Positions 1 to 11,615 of a stretch of 64,000 bases of DNA are shown piece by piece. The translations under genes and the position numbers were made by a program. The notes under the pieces were generated by a model. The model was not told where the DNA came from. It saw only the letters and a list, made by a program, of their open reading frames with translations, and ran no database searches. The stretch covers positions 23,930,355 to 23,994,354 of the forward strand of contig CM055877.1 of assembly GCA_029582165.1 (NCBI GenBank). Reading direction: 5' to 3'. The DNA is from Portulaca oleracea. Taxonomy: Eukaryota > Streptophyta > Magnoliopsida > Caryophyllales > Portulacaceae. Each line of letters starts with the position of its first letter. Within the stretch, counting starts at the first letter, position 1.

Positions 1-1150
1 TTCCATCTAATAACACCCGTCACATTTGTTGTCCTTCATTTTCAAATAAGTATACAATCATCAACTGATCAATTACATTCCAAATAGTTTAACTTAATTA
101 TCAGAAAATTTGGTAGAATCCGACTGCCCAATCAGCGGCTTAACTTAATTAGCTATCCCCTGTAGTCTTATCAAAGTATTTCACAATAATAATTTGTCAT
201 CCATTTTAGTAAGATTGCCAAATAGCCTAAATAGTATATAGTTTGAGCTACCTTACTTTGAACATTAATCACAATCAATGGTTCATCCTTTTCTGTCATA
301 CATTCTTTTTTTTCATGGAAACTCGTAGACATTCTATTTGCTAAGCATTCACATTATCTAATTCTCAGTTACAAATTAAAGCAACAAAATAAACTTCCCT
401 GACTAAATCAACAAATTGAAAAACTATCCTCAATTTCAAACGTACATTCCAAATCTCTCACATTTTTTTTTTCGAATGTTGAGGCATGAAGCCCATTTAT
501 TAGCACCCAAATGGGAAATAGTGGACAACAACATCCAAATCCCTCACTTTTTGAATCCAACCAAAAAAAATCTATTTTTTCCCAAATCAGTAAATCTAAA
601 TTCAATCATTCCATTAATTACAATCATGTCTTAATCTCACTTACCGATTTCCAATTCCCAATTCCAAAAGCATCAATCTATAGATTGCTCAAAACAAAAT
701 TTAACAACATTGCATAAACCCCAAATTAATTAGAAAGAAAAGAACTTAAGATCTTAGAGTAAAATGCAGCTGAAGAACACTAATCACGCCTGAATAAAAA
801 AAAATTGAACTCAAAGTTAGGGTTTTAATTTTAAATTTATTATTTTTTTTTCCAAACAAGCAATCTAAATTCATTCATTGCAGCAATTACAACGACATAA
901 TATTCTTAAAGGAATATATTGTATCAATTACAATCTTTAAACACATTCATGCCACAAAAACCCAAAATTAGTCAACCTTGATTACTGTAAACGCAAATTA
1001 ACAAAAAAATTTCAATCATGGATTCAACGACAATTAGGTTTAGGGACACACTAAATTCAATTACATGCAAGAGTCTTTAATAAAACTAAACACCAATTTG
1101 ACATCAATAATACCCGATTTCAATTATTCTAAAATTGACATGACTCTTAC
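1..1150. other. AT-rich stretch with no recognisable gene
   Basis: No convincing coding exon on either strand. Two stretches (about 580-640 and 850-900) share a loosely repeated motif around TCTAAATTCA. It may be intron of the minus-strand gene suggested by the donor at 1150. Confidence 0.4.
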
Positions 1151-1345
1151 CTCTTAAATAGATAAATGGGCAAAATCTTTCAATGCATGATCTGCAATTG
1201 TAGAGCATGAAAGAAAGCGAGAATTGTGCTCGATCTTCAGCAAGGAGAGACAGAGGCCCATAGCATCGTCGATAGGAGGTCGTTTGATGCAAATGAAAAG
1301 AAGAGTGTCAGTTTAGAGAGAGAATCAGAGGGAGGGTCAGTTTAC
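1151..1345 (-). other. possible first (5' UTR) exon of a gene leaving the left edge
   Basis: On the minus strand a CT-rich leader runs from about 1345 down to 1151 and ends in a strong splice-donor match (AAGAG|GTAAGAGTC, GT at 1150-1149). It holds a 35-codon open frame (ATG near 1262, stop TAA just before the donor), which would be an upstream ORF rather than a protein. A Stowaway-like MITE sits just upstream. The rest to position 1 is AT-rich and without coding signal, so it would be intron 1. No TATA box or downstream exon is visible, so the call is weak. Confidence 0.25.
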
Positions 1346-1350
1346 AGAGT

Positions 1351-1608
1351 CCTCCCTCCGTTCCATATTAATTGTCGTCTTTGAAAATTGTGTAGTCAAA
1401 TTTCAAAAATTTTGACCATAAATTTATCAATATATATAATGAATTGCTCTATAAAATTACTACCATTAGATTCGTAACGAAAAATACTATCATACAAGTA
1501 TAATATTGCAATTGTTAATAACATATTATGCAAGAAATTATCAGCCAAAAAATGATATTGAAGACCTTGAAAGTCAAAATTATGACAATTATTATGGAAA
1601 GGAGGTAG
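1351..1608. mobile_element. Stowaway-like MITE
   Basis: The ends are inverted: CTCCCTCCGTTCC on the left, and GGAAAGGAGGTAG on the right, which reverse-complements to CTACCTCCTTTCC. The match continues inward through ATTAATTGTC / ATAATTGTC. TA follows the right end; the left flank no longer reads TA. Length about 258 bp, with an AT-rich non-coding interior typical of Tc1/mariner-derived MITEs. Confidence 0.7.
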
Positions 1609-1644
1609 TAAACACTAATGTTTAGGTGAGAAAAGAAGGAGAAG

Positions 1645-1812
1645 GGCATAAGAAGAAAATAACTACTAATAATAAGGGCATAAGAAGAAAATCACTATTT
1701 GTGACATTCTTGGTTTAACTGGTTTTATAGTGATGGTTGATAAGGGTGTAAACGGAAATCAGTATTTGTGACATTCTTGGTTTAGCTGCTTTTATAGTGA
1801 TGGTTGATAAGA
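1645..1812. repeat. short tandem duplications
   Basis: A unit starting ATCACTATTTGTGACATTCT at 1691 recurs at 1758 (period 67) and covers the phrase up to GGTTGATAAG. Just before it, AAGGGCATAAGAAGAAAAT occurs twice about 30 bp apart. No coding content. Confidence 0.7.
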
Positions 1813-2108
1813 ATATAATAAAGTATTTTACAGTCCAAGGAATTCTTGAAATTAAAACAGGCTCTCTTATCACACTCCACATAACACAGATTACATTTCA
1901 GTCTCCATGTACAAGACTGAAAGCAAACTCAAATCAGCATTCAAAGCAACAATGCCATGCATATTTTTGTTGGTAAGCTTGGGTTGGATAAATATATAAG
2001 TTTGGGTAAATAAAAAATCCAAATTTACCAAAGCTTATACTTGGTGAACCCAAGCTTACCCTTGAAAAGAACATAAAAAAAAACACAGCAATGAGTACAT
2101 TGTGATCA

Positions 2109-3156
2109 TTAATCATCATCTTTGTTATCATGATGATGACCAAAGAGATGGTGATGAGGGTGAAGCTTCTTCTCTTCTTCTTTGAGTTGTTCCTTGGCCT
2201 CTTTTGCCTCGTGGTGCTCATGTAGGGCTAACCCTCCGGCTGCAGCTGCAACCCCCATTGCCACTTTTTCTTCCATCTTGTGCCTTAATGCATGATCCGG
2301 GTCTTTCTCTTCCTTGTGCTTTTCATGCTGTAATATTTTATTAATCCATCACTCAATATTTTCAAACAACTTGTACAAATAAAGTTTCTTTTCAGAAATT
2401 TTCTTATACATTTTGATGTTTACCAGTAACTAATAACCATTCAATCTTTACGTAGTAAAGAGGTGATAGACAAACAACAACCTACCCTTTCTTTCAAGCT
2501 TCCCACTGCAATTTAAGTCTTGGTAGAAGTAAAATATTTTACATTGGTGAATATTGTGGAGTTGATGGATCACATTTGTCACGCTCAGTTTGGTGTTAGG
2601 TTTTTAAGTTCAATGTTGGTTACTCTTGAGATAGGGACCTAATGGACAAACCAAATTTACAGGGTCTAAACAAAAATTCAATCTTTACATGATCTCCCGA
2701 TTGAAACTTGATCCTCTAAATCTGGAAAATTAAGGTAACGACATATTTTGATTTTTATCCATTATTTTTCAAGTTTACAAAATAGGCCCAAAATATGTCA
2801 AAACAAATGGATTGATTCCACTACTGTGTCATTGCATTCTAATTTTCGATCTTATAATTGATAATTAATGTTAATTATTGAAAAAAATGTATGAAAAATC
2901 ATCATAACTATTCATTTGATGAAGACTAATTATTTAAAAAGAATGTAGAGATAAAATAGTGTCATTGTCAGATATAGATGGTAAAGACTGAGAAGTGAAT
3001 AATTACCAAAGCATAAGCAGTAGCAGATGCAGCAACACCCTCACTAACATGCTCGACGTGCTTGTGGTGCTTAATCTCCTCCTTTAGGTCTTCCGGTGTC
3101 TCTTCTGCCTTGTCATGGTGGAAAAGATGGTGGCGGTGGTGCTCTTCTTCAGCCAT
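2109..3156 (-). CDS. ASR: ABA-stress-ripening protein (ABA/WDS family), ASR copy 1
   Basis: Two exons: 3156-3007 (50 codons) and 2327-2109 (72 codons plus TAA), giving 122 residues. The 679-bp intron is phase 0 with GT at 3006 and CAG at 2330-2328. The N-terminus is histidine-rich ([14 protein letters not shown]), the Zn-binding type of ASR start, followed by [12 protein letters not shown]. Exon 2 holds the conserved ABA/WDS core ([33 protein letters not shown]) and ends in a His/Asp tail. ASR proteins are small, hydrophilic, drought/ABA-induced proteins with reported chaperone and DNA-binding roles in cytosol and nucleus. The frame is intact. It is the most downstream member of a three-copy same-strand array (others at 10.2-10.7 and 14.2-15.0 kb). 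Expression is not shown by sequence. Confidence 0.92.
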
Positions 3157-3224
3157 ACTATTTCAATTGATTATTTTTTATGGGTAATTCCTCGCCAAAG
3201 ATAACATAAAGTTTCATATGTTAA

Positions 3225-3233
3225 TTATATATA
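3225..3233 (-). promoter_or_regulatory. candidate TATA box of ASR copy 1
   Basis: Minus-strand TATATATAA lies about 70 bp upstream of the ASR1 start codon, a plausible spacing for a short leader. No other core element was identified. Confidence 0.45.
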
Positions 3234-3610
3234 CTTGTCAAGATTAATTTAATTTATTACGGAATGAGTACTTTATGGCAAAGGTGCTATGTAATGAGTA
3301 TTAATTTTATGTCAATCACTAATTTTCTAATGAAATGAATAGTAGTTAATTAACAAGCTGGAATATTCAAAGTAGTTATGGGGTTCATGATTTATTAATT
3401 ATCTTTCATTTAAAATAAAAGTTTTTGGGCCCAACCTCCATGTAATTGATTGTATTAAAGATTCAATCATACAATTTTCTGTTGTCAATTATATAGTATA
3501 TGCGATCTTGATGCTTGGATATCTACCAGACAATGACGACAGAACACTATGGAGACCAAAAGATAAATAATGTTAATAGTGATTATCTTCTTAATTGAAG
3601 GAATGAGTCG

Positions 3611-3611
<1 letters not shown>

Positions 3612-3661
<50 letters not shown>

Positions 3662-3698
3662 GCTACATTATCATCATCATGAATCATGAATCATGATC

Positions 3699-3769
<71 letters not shown>
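3612..3769. repeat. (TTA)n microsatellite in two blocks
   Basis: Two runs of TTA/ATT triplets, about 3612-3662 and 3700-3769, are separated by a short spacer rich in CAT/ATCATGA repeats. This is a simple sequence repeat likely to vary in length. Confidence 0.95.
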
Positions 3770-3770
<1 letters not shown>

Positions 3771-3962
3771 TTAGGCATGCAATAAGTTTGCACAAATAAT
3801 GTAGTATTTGAAGCTGAAAGACAAATTATTTTGGATTCTATATAATCTAATGACAAAGTCTATGGGGTCCACTGGATGGTGGCACGAGAGTGATTTGCGG
3901 GATTATGACCAATAAATTTTTTAGGTAAATACTTTGAAATTCAATATTTGTTCTGTTTATGG

Positions 3963-4136
3963 AAATTTAAATCCGTTGCAGCTGAATTCGATTTTCATAT
4001 AACTACTTCGGTTTAGTCCATAAAGATTTTAAATTTGTTCAGCTGATTCAGTTTCTGTATAACCGCATGAGAAATTTTTAATACATATGTAAATTTCAAT
4101 TTTGTTGAACTGATTCAATTTGTGTGTAACCGCATG
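3963..4136. repeat. three degenerate tandem copies, period about 62 bp
   Basis: A motif close to TTGTTCAGCTGATTCAGTTT followed by TGTATAACCGCATGA appears at about 3970, 4035 and 4100 with increasing divergence. Downstream, TATAAAACGACACCATCTCC at 4237 and TATAAAATGACACCAGCTTC at 4315 form another degenerate direct repeat. The rest of 3157-4590 shows no gene. Confidence 0.6.
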
Positions 4137-4594
4137 ACAGTATACTCCCTTATGTTACAATTCATACACACCACATTTCCTGCACCCAAATTTGATCCAT
4201 AATATACAGATTCATTCATACCCTACATACCCATCTATAAAACGACACCATCTCCATCCTACACTATTTGTTGCTATTATGTTCCTACTTTCACCTTACT
4301 TTCAAATTCCCGTTTATAAAATGACACCAGCTTCATCCTAGATTGTTTGCTACTATTTTGTTCATGCTTCCATTTTATTTTGAATTTGTTTCATAATTTA
4401 AACTTAAGCCCTGGAAACTTTTCCTACCAGTTCTCAATTTGAAATTTATAAATATGCATAACATATCTGTTAAATCTAATAAGCTCTATGTTTACCAAAT
4501 GCTATTTTGCAAGAACAAGAACTCATCTTTTTTTAGAAACAGGAACTCATAATTGTCATTATCATCACAAGTAAATCCATAAGAGCAGGAACTC

Positions 4595-4892
4595 ATCTTC
4601 AAGGGGGCTTAGGTAGGGAGACCCTCTTTCATCCAATTAATTTCTTTGCTCTTTATATGGATAGACTCTCTAGAAACATTGGTCAAGTTGTCCTTGATGA
4701 CTCTTGAGCTCACCTTAAATATAGACAATTCTACTCTTCTCATGTCTTTTATGTCGATGATGTCGTTCTTTTTGGGACTATTTCTGCCCAAAATGTGATA
4801 ACTATGATCAAGGTCATGACAGGGTTTGGTTGAATTTGTGTTATGGTCTGGTCATTAACGTCAACAATTCTAGGACGATCTTTCCTACAAGC
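4595..4892 (+). mobile_element. LINE reverse-transcriptase relic, upstream half
   Basis: Translated plus-strand frames give the RT palm region of a plant non-LTR element. A degenerate LQGG..GRETLFHP block corresponds to the usual QGDPLSP box, then FYVDDVVLF with the YVDD catalytic box at 4750-4761, then GLVINVNNS. Stops and frame breaks show it is dead. The reading breaks off at about 4892, where a long inverted repeat begins. The C-terminal part of the same kind of element resumes on the same strand near 8590, so the two pieces look like one LINE split by an insertion. Confidence 0.75.
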
Positions 4893-5157
4893 AATTACAC
4901 TGAGGTAAGTTGTGTTTTGTTGTAATAATTTTTTGGTACCACTAATTTTGGTCATGATTATTAGGTACTTTAATTTATTGGTGTAAGAATTTTTTGGACC
5001 TTAAGTCGTTGGAGTATCACCGGAAGTTCGAAAATATCAATGAAAATCGCTTGTTTGCTTCAAATCAATGGTGAATTTATTTGTTTGCTTCCAAATTGAG
5101 TTGTGGTTTTGTTAGATACATGCTTAATCATGTTTGTATGCAATCAATTTCATTGTT

Positions 5158-8059
5158 TTTTTTTTATAATTAGCGGTCAAAAGACCCTTTTAATAAAAGA
5201 CACAAAGTGTCAAACAGAGATCGATACATCAACATATGAGATAATACCACCAAAACCACAATGAAAGAAAACAACCCTTGAGTGAAACAAGAAAGAGCGA
5301 ACTAATTCAGTATAAGATTGAAAACATCAAATTCAGAAACTGATACCCATCACTACCAAACCCCCATTTGCATCACCTCCTTAATACCAAACCCATCAGC
5401 GCTTACTTTGAACCCATTCTTAAGGACACCACTGGAGAAGAGCATTTCCAGATCAAATGGAGACTTCCATTGACAACAAACCCACCCGTAGCAAGATATA
5501 AATGCTACTTCATGCTCACAAGGTCAGCAGATAACATAGAGATTGCATGCGCACAAATCAGTCATCCGGGAGCTTCAATTAGACAATGTGCAGAACCACT
5601 ATAACGAATTCCACCAGAAGATTGCACACACCAGAATTGTGAGGGACAATTTAGGCCAGCAACAACTACAAAGAATGAAGTGAATGCAGTTGCAACTGAG
5701 CTGTTCCACCAAAAGAAAGCATCAGCAGACCTGACTTCATAAATCAGCTTGACCCCAAGAACATTCATAAACATCAATTAGACTGCCCCCTCCCCCCAAA
5801 TAGTAAAAGACATCAGCAACAAGACCCTCGAACATGACCCATATATCATCCTGACACCAAGAGAATCCCAATTCATAAATTTTGTTGTGACCCTCCTTCA
5901 AATACCTCATGAGCATAACAAAAGACTGCTCCTTCATCTACAAGTCACACAGAAAAAACACAACAGAACCAGTCAACACTACTTAACCTTAACATCATTA
6001 GTACTCCCTCCAACCAAAACACCACTTACTCAACCATCGACAGCCTTGGCTTCGTTAAAACCCCACAGACCTAGAACCATTCAAGACATTAAACCATCAA
6101 AGTCACTCACACAACCATCGTTTCGGTTAAATCATAACAAAAGACATCTCCAAACTTCTTCAAACGAAGCACAGATAAAAAAACCTCACAGAACCAGACT
6201 CATCCAAGATACTTAACCTTGTCTCCGTTAAAACTCCCACCACCCAAACTTCACTCACACAACCATCAACAGTCCACATCCCTAACTTGAACTTGATTAC
6301 AATCCTATTGCTAACTCTCAATAGCAGAAGAAGAGAGCACTATAGCTTGGAACTCAATAATAGAGAGCCTCACTTTCAAAAGGAAAGTGAAGCAGAAGAC
6401 ATTGAGATTGATTTCTTTCTTCTATCACTTTCTTTTGCCTTTTTATTTTTCCTTGAAGAGAGCTTATTTTCAAGGTATTTTCTAGGATTGATATTTCTCT
6501 TTGCTCTCATAAAACCATTGTCCTCACCAAATTAAACCTTATTGTCTTTTCTATAATGAATGCTCTAACATTCATAATCAATTCACAATCAGATGAAAGA
6601 GAGCATTCATCAACTGAATTCTGAGACAAGGTAAGAGCAACAAGATGAGAAGACTCCGGAACCCATTGATGCTTGGATTCATTCAAAATCTCAACGGATT
6701 TTTCAACACCCACAGCGGCCTCATCACTTCCCAACGCAGCAATCATATTCATTAGTTGCAAATCCTCGATCACAGGAACAGAGGTTAGAGACACATTGAA
6801 TTCATTTTAATGCTCTTCAACTTCTACATGTTGATCACTCCTGTCTTCATTAATCATGTCACCCCCTCGGGATTTAATAAACTCATTTCCGGAAGTTACT
6901 GGAAGCGAACTAGACTCTTCACATGGAGACTTTTGAGCTTCTTCATTGTCTAGACTGCTAAATTGACGATTGTTGGATTGCTCTGATGTTTCTAGAACCC
7001 TTCTATTATTGTCATGTTGTTCATCATCTTCTTCTTCATCTTCAGAGCCATTGACATCACTTGAATAATCAAGCTTAGGATTTTTGTCTCTAGTATAATC
7101 TTGAGTCATGGATGGAGGACTAAAATGGCTACTAATTTCTCGAATGAATATTCTGTAAGAGCAGCTTTGTATATCCAATAGGACTTCCCTATCAATTTTC
7201 TTGAACACATCCGTTTGTACCAAAGCTCTCATGACTTCGAACTGATTGGTGGATGCAACGCACCTTGCTAATGACAATAGCTTACCCCAAGGCTGGGTGT
7301 ACCTTTGAAAATTCTCCCACATCCAACCATGAGGAGGAACCCCAATGATATCAAGCCATACCCTTCTAGAATCAGCGATTTCATACGTAGACCAGGGCTT
7401 AATATCATAGAACCATTCATTGAGTTCCATTGGGTTCTCAAGCACCTCTTTCACTTCCTGAACAGAGCCTAAAGTAATCAGAAATCTGACTCCACTCAAA
7501 TTAAAGCTGTAATATTTGAGAATGGCCCAAAGTTGTCTCTTATTCGAGTAGATAGAGCATCTAGGTCTCTTGGGTCATTAGAAGTGCATACAATGCTACG
7601 TTGCAGCCATTCCATGAAGTCCTCATTGGTTTCACCTATAACTCTGTAACTTGGCTTTTCAGGGTCTAGAGTGGATGATTGTGACGTCTTCTTTGGAACC
7701 CAAACCGTATTGTTGTTTCTTGTTGCTCTGTTGCTATTTTTAGCCCAATCTACTATGACTTTCTTGCCTCTGATTAGCTTACCATTGAGCTGTTGAATGC
7801 AACGTAATGCTTGATGATGCTTCCATACTTGAACAAATCCAAAGTTGGTGTTTCTCTCTCTCCTGCTGATGATGGTGGCCGATTTCACCTAGGTAAATTT
7901 TCTAAATATCCCACTTAGACCAAATTTGTCTAAGTTCTTTGGAAGATTGCCTATGAAAATCGTCAGTGGACCAGATTTTCCATGGTTTAACACACCCTAC
8001 TCCCTCTGTCCTCACTTTCTCTCACTACCCTCAAACTCTCTCTCATCCCTCTACTCTTC
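5158..8059 (-). mobile_element. L1-type non-LTR element with a perfect 15-bp target duplication
   Basis: The 15-mer ATCAATTTCATTGTT occurs at 5143-5157 and 8060-8074, exactly flanking the element. On the minus strand the 5' end is at 8059 and the 3' end is an A-rich tail (plus-strand T-run at 5158-5165) preceded by a typical plant LINE 3' end reading CTTTTATTAAAAGGGTC. It encodes a decayed ORF1 (RRM and DUF4283-like parts) but shows no recognisable endonuclease, reverse transcriptase or RNase H, so about 2.9 kb was mobilised without ORF2. It lies inside the inverted-repeat element at 4893-8572. Confidence 0.85.
6507..7980 (-). pseudogene. LINE ORF1 pseudogene: RRM domain plus DUF4283-like domain
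   Basis: From about 7970 the minus strand reads an RNA-recognition motif: RNP2-like TIFIGNLPKNL, an in-frame TAG after FRKFT at about 7890, then RNP1-like NTNFGFVQV and the LNGKLIRGKKVIVDWAK close of the fold. The frame ends at 7496. A shifted frame from 7499 to 6807 continues with the DUF4283-type block VWLDIIGVPPHGW...ENF, WGKLLSLARCV and an acidic Ser/Glu-rich tail. A third segment to 6507 (MSLTSVPVIEDL...) may be the C-terminus. ORF1 proteins of plant L1 elements bind the element RNA; this copy is broken by one stop and at least one frameshift near 7498. The apparent starts of the two frames are not ATG. Confidence 0.8.
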
Positions 8060-8589
8060 ATCAATTTCATTGTTAGTAGACTAAAATTTGGGATCGCAAT
8101 TATGAGGATGAACCCAAAAAGTTTAAATTGGGTTGGCCTATTTTGGTTTTATTAGTTGTTGAACTTAAGTTAGTGCTTTTGATTCTTACATTTTCAATCA
8201 TGTTTGAGCACCTTCAATCTGTAATTAACATGGTTTAAGTTTGCTGGGGAATTCTAATCTAAAACACTAGCTTTTCGGGTTTTGATAGGGTAATAGGGGA
8301 TAAATTTGGATTGTTTATGCAAAATTAATTTAGGGTTTTTGTTGTATGAATGTTGAATCACGTTTGTGAAGACTGATTCTCAAATAAGTGCAATATGCAT
8401 GTTGAATCAAGAACCCTAGTTGTTATCCGGCGAGACCTCAAATTTCTAATGACACTTTGCAGTTCAGAGTCCAAAAAGTTCTAGTACCAACAAATTAAGG
8501 TATCTAAGAATCATTACCAAAAATAGTGGTATCAAAAATTATTACAACAAAACACATGATACCTCAGTGTAATTTGATGACAACCATTG

Positions 8590-9900
8590 TTGGATCTGTC
8601 CATAAACCTGCTTCCACTTCATTTGGTAAATTTCTTGTATTTTTCCTTGTAACTTTGAAGGCTAAGTATTTTGATTATGAGGATGTGATGGCCGAATTCT
8701 AGGCTAGATTAGCTGGTTGGCAGGCCAAATTTTTGAATTTTGCGGGCAGAATAGATGTTAAGTCTGATCTTACTACTCTTTCTGTGTATTATACACAGTC
8801 TACCTACTTCCCTTAAAAACTGTCCACAAAGTGCTTTATATTTGTAGAAACTTTTTAGAATGGTAAGTCTAATTCCAGATATATGGCTCAGGTGGCTTGG
8901 GATACCCTATGCAAATTACTAAAAAAAGATGCCAAGGATAGGTCTAAAAGATCCTTGAGCTTGAAATAGGACCTTCATTACTAAGTAAGTTATTGTAGAA
9001 GTAATTCATGAAACATGATGTCCCTAGCTTGGATCCACCACTGTTGGCAAAACTACCTTCAGAGCTCATCCCTTGAATTTGCTGAAGCTAAAGCCCATCA
9101 CTCTCCCATCTGGAAAACTCTCCTAAGTATTAAACAGTTACTGTTTGGACATTCTATTAAAAAGATTGGGAATGGGATGAACACGTACTTCTTTCTAGTA
9201 TGAGAATTAATTGGTTAGGTGATAACCCTATCATAACTCATTTGCCTACCTCTTCTTCCTATGTTCACCTACATGAAAGGGTATCCAACTTTATTTTGGA
9301 TGGTACCTAGGATATTGGGCTTCTGATGTAGTTACTGCCAAGTGATATCCTGAGTCAAGTGCTATATAAATTACTCTATTGATGGAAACTCCTTCGTTGA
9401 AGACCATACTGTTTGAAGTCTTGATCGATAGAATTGGCACCTTTAAGTTTAGTACTACTTAATTAGCCTTGTGAACTTAGTATTTACGTGTTTAAAAGAA
9501 TTTGGAAGGTTACGTTAAAGTTCCCTCAAAGATGAATCATCATCTCTGGAGGATTGCACACAAGTCGTCTTTTCCTTTGGCTGCTTATTTGACCAAACCA
9601 TTCCCTAAAGTTGATCTATTTGTATGATGTGTGGCATGAGTGATGAGACTCATGATCATCTATTTAACCACATTTATAATTGTGTTTGTCGAAAAATATT
9701 GTTATGTAGATATTCACGAGGAGTTTTGAGTTGTACTGATTTGACAGATTGGATTTGTATGAATCTTAATCCTTAGAACACCTCTTGGGCCATTCACTTC
9801 AGTACCACTTTAAAAATAAATCTGGATTTATAGGAACAACATATATAGTGTTCAACCATGAGACAAGGGATATCTGGTGGAGAGGGATTAGAATTGAATA
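8590..9900 (+). mobile_element. LINE relic, downstream half (RT thumb, zf-RVT region)
   Basis: Plus-strand frames give ARLAGWQAKFLNFAGRIDVKS near 8700, the post-RT block of plant LINEs, then WDTLCKL near 8900. A zf-RVT region follows at about 9490-9700 (KRIWKV, HHLWRIAHKSSFPLAAYL, and a degenerate C-x2-C-type DETHDHLF motif). Several stops and shifts show decay. It completes the RT fragment at 4595-4892 on the other side of the inserted element. Confidence 0.75.
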
Positions 9901-10199
9901 TTGACACTAATCTGGTCCATTAACAAAGGTTTGTGAATTAATTAATTACTTTTTCTAGATAGCGATGGAATTAACAACAAAGGTAAAAGCTTTGGTTGAA
10001 AGGAAAGGACTTGGACAATTTGAGGCAAAGGAAAAGCTAACAAGCTTCCTAAAACCAGACATCTAGCTATGTTGCCATATCAAGTAGACCAGCTAATCAT
10101 ACTCATTTGGAGCTTGAATTACACAAGACACTTGAAACAAGACACTAACATAATTCATGAAAGGCAATGCCAGTAGGTAGGCATGATTATTTAATTTAT

Positions 10200-10734
10200 T
10201 TAATCATCTTGCTTCTTATCATCACTGTGAGAGCCAAAGAAAGGGAAGTGGTGATGATGAGGGTGGAGCTTCTTCTCCTCTTCCTTAAGCTCGTGCTTGG
10301 CTTCCTTCACCTCATGGTGCTCGTGTAGGGCTAATCCCCCAGCTCCAGCTGCAACTGCCATTGCCACCTTTTCTTCCACCTTGTGCCTCAGTGCGTGATC
10401 TGGATCCTTCTTCATCTTGTGCTTCTCATGCTATATACATTATGCAACCATTTTATTAATTTCAATCATCTAAAGTCCATGAATTGATAATTATAAGATT
10501 TGATTAACTAGAGATGAAAATTAAAGTAAAAAAAGGGATCTAGCTAGCTAGGGAGAGGTGACTTACCAAAGCATAAACACCAGCAGAGGCAGCAATACCT
10601 TCACTAGCATGCTCAATGTGCTTGTGGTGTTTTATCTCCTACTTCAATTCCTCCGGCGTATCTTCCTTCTTCTCGTGGTGGTGGTGGTGGAACAAGTGGT
10701 GCTGGTGCTGGTGCTTCTCTTCTTCTTCTGCCAT
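10200..10734 (-). pseudogene. ASR: ASR copy 2 with a premature stop in exon 1
   Basis: Exon 1 is 10734-10567 (56 codons) and exon 2 is 10430-10200 (76 codons plus TAA). The intron is 136 bp with GT at 10566 and TAG at 10433-10431. Structure, phase and core motifs match ASR1: a His-rich start (LFHHHHHEKK), KHHKHIEHASEG, then [24 protein letters not shown] and a KLHPHHHH tail. Codon 32 is TAG (10641-10639), where ASR1 has Glu (KEEIKHH against K-stop-EIKHH), a single G-to-T change. Every other codon, both splice sites and the exon 2 frame are intact, so the nonsense change looks recent, or it could be an assembly error. Restart at the exon 2 Met (10415) would still encode a 71-residue piece with most of the ABA/WDS core. 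Confidence 0.85.
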
Positions 10735-10778
10735 CTTGTTTCAACTTAACTTTCCCAATAATACTCTTTGACAAAGAT

Positions 10779-10787
10779 AGATATATA
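10779..10787 (-). promoter_or_regulatory. candidate TATA box of ASR copy 2
   Basis: A TATATAT-type run lies about 45-50 bp upstream of the ATG at 10734. The spacing is short for a TATA box, so either the leader is very short or the true promoter lies further out near the ATTATATAG motif around 10825. Confidence 0.3.
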
Positions 10788-11217
10788 GATAATCACAGTA
10801 ATAATATTGATGCTTGGTTTAATTATATAGTAACTTGTATTAATTAATTAATGTAGATCGAGGTTGTATGGAGTACGTAAGGGCTAGCTAACTACTGATA
10901 TTATGCAAATTTAAAGTAGTAGTTATCATATCATGACTTTTGCATAAAAATATCTTGTAGTGAAATGCAAAATGTGTGGAGATTAAAGGTGGGTTTCAAC
11001 CAACGTACCAAACAATAATAATAATTCAATTGGTAATGAATGAGGACAGAAAGGGATGGATAACAGTCCAACCACAATAAGAGATGGTCGGCCAAAGCGA
11101 GGGGCCGACACACATGTTACATGAGTATGCTTCATCATTCATGCACTTTGAATTTGGGTTGTTGATTGCAAATTACAAAATTCAAATAAAATAAATATCT
11201 AATATCTGTTTAAAAAT

Positions 11218-11575
11218 GGGTTTTTGGATCCTAATATACTCAACTTTTGGGGTACTGGACAATAATGCAATCAATTTTGACTTTGGACAATAATACACTG
11301 TACTTTGGTGGGTGTTGAACAATAATGCATTCAATATGATTTTGTGAATTAACTTGGTGGCGATCTTTATGTAGTAGTGGAGAGATGAATTGGCCCAAAA
11401 AATATACGTCTTTTCGATGTCATCACGTAAGATTGTCGCAAGTTCGCCACGTCGAAATTATGCCGCATTATCATTCAACACCCCCGAAAGTTCAGTTCAT
11501 TATTGTCTAAGGTCAAAGTTCAGTGCATTATTGTCCAATACCCTAAAAGTTCAGTATATTTGCGTCCAAAATTCC
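11218..11575. mobile_element. MULE-type MITE, 358 bp, 9-bp target duplication
   Basis: The 9-mer TTTAAAAAT flanks it at 11209-11217 and 11576-11584. The ends GGGTTTTTGGATCC and (reverse complement of the right end) GGAATTTTGGACGC open a long degenerate inverted repeat of about 110 bp that contains repeated GGACAATAATGCA-like phrases. No coding content. It is related to the elements at 55192-55747 and 60115-60480. Confidence 0.82.
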
Positions 11576-11615
11576 TTTAAAAATTGATATTCACATTTTT
11601 TAAGGTTTTTATATA

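Larger units (their letters stand above)
4893..8572. mobile_element. inverted-repeat (MULE-like) element inserted in a LINE
   Basis: The left end, 4893 to about 5003, and the reverse complement of the right end, 8572 down to about 8465, match over roughly 110 bp. Both begin AATTACACTGAGGTA, then read TGTGTTTTGTTGTAATAATT, then degenerate matches through TTTTTGGAC. Long inverted ends of this size are typical of Mutator-like elements, but I found no clear 9-bp target duplication, so the superfamily is inferred. About 2.9 kb of the interior is a later L1-type insertion, so the original element was only about 0.75 kb and non-autonomous. Confidence 0.65.

Noticed and set aside
5887..6216. 109-codon plus-strand frame
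   Set aside because: Antisense to the L1-type element 3' region; repetitive Thr/Pro/His content, no recognisable domain.
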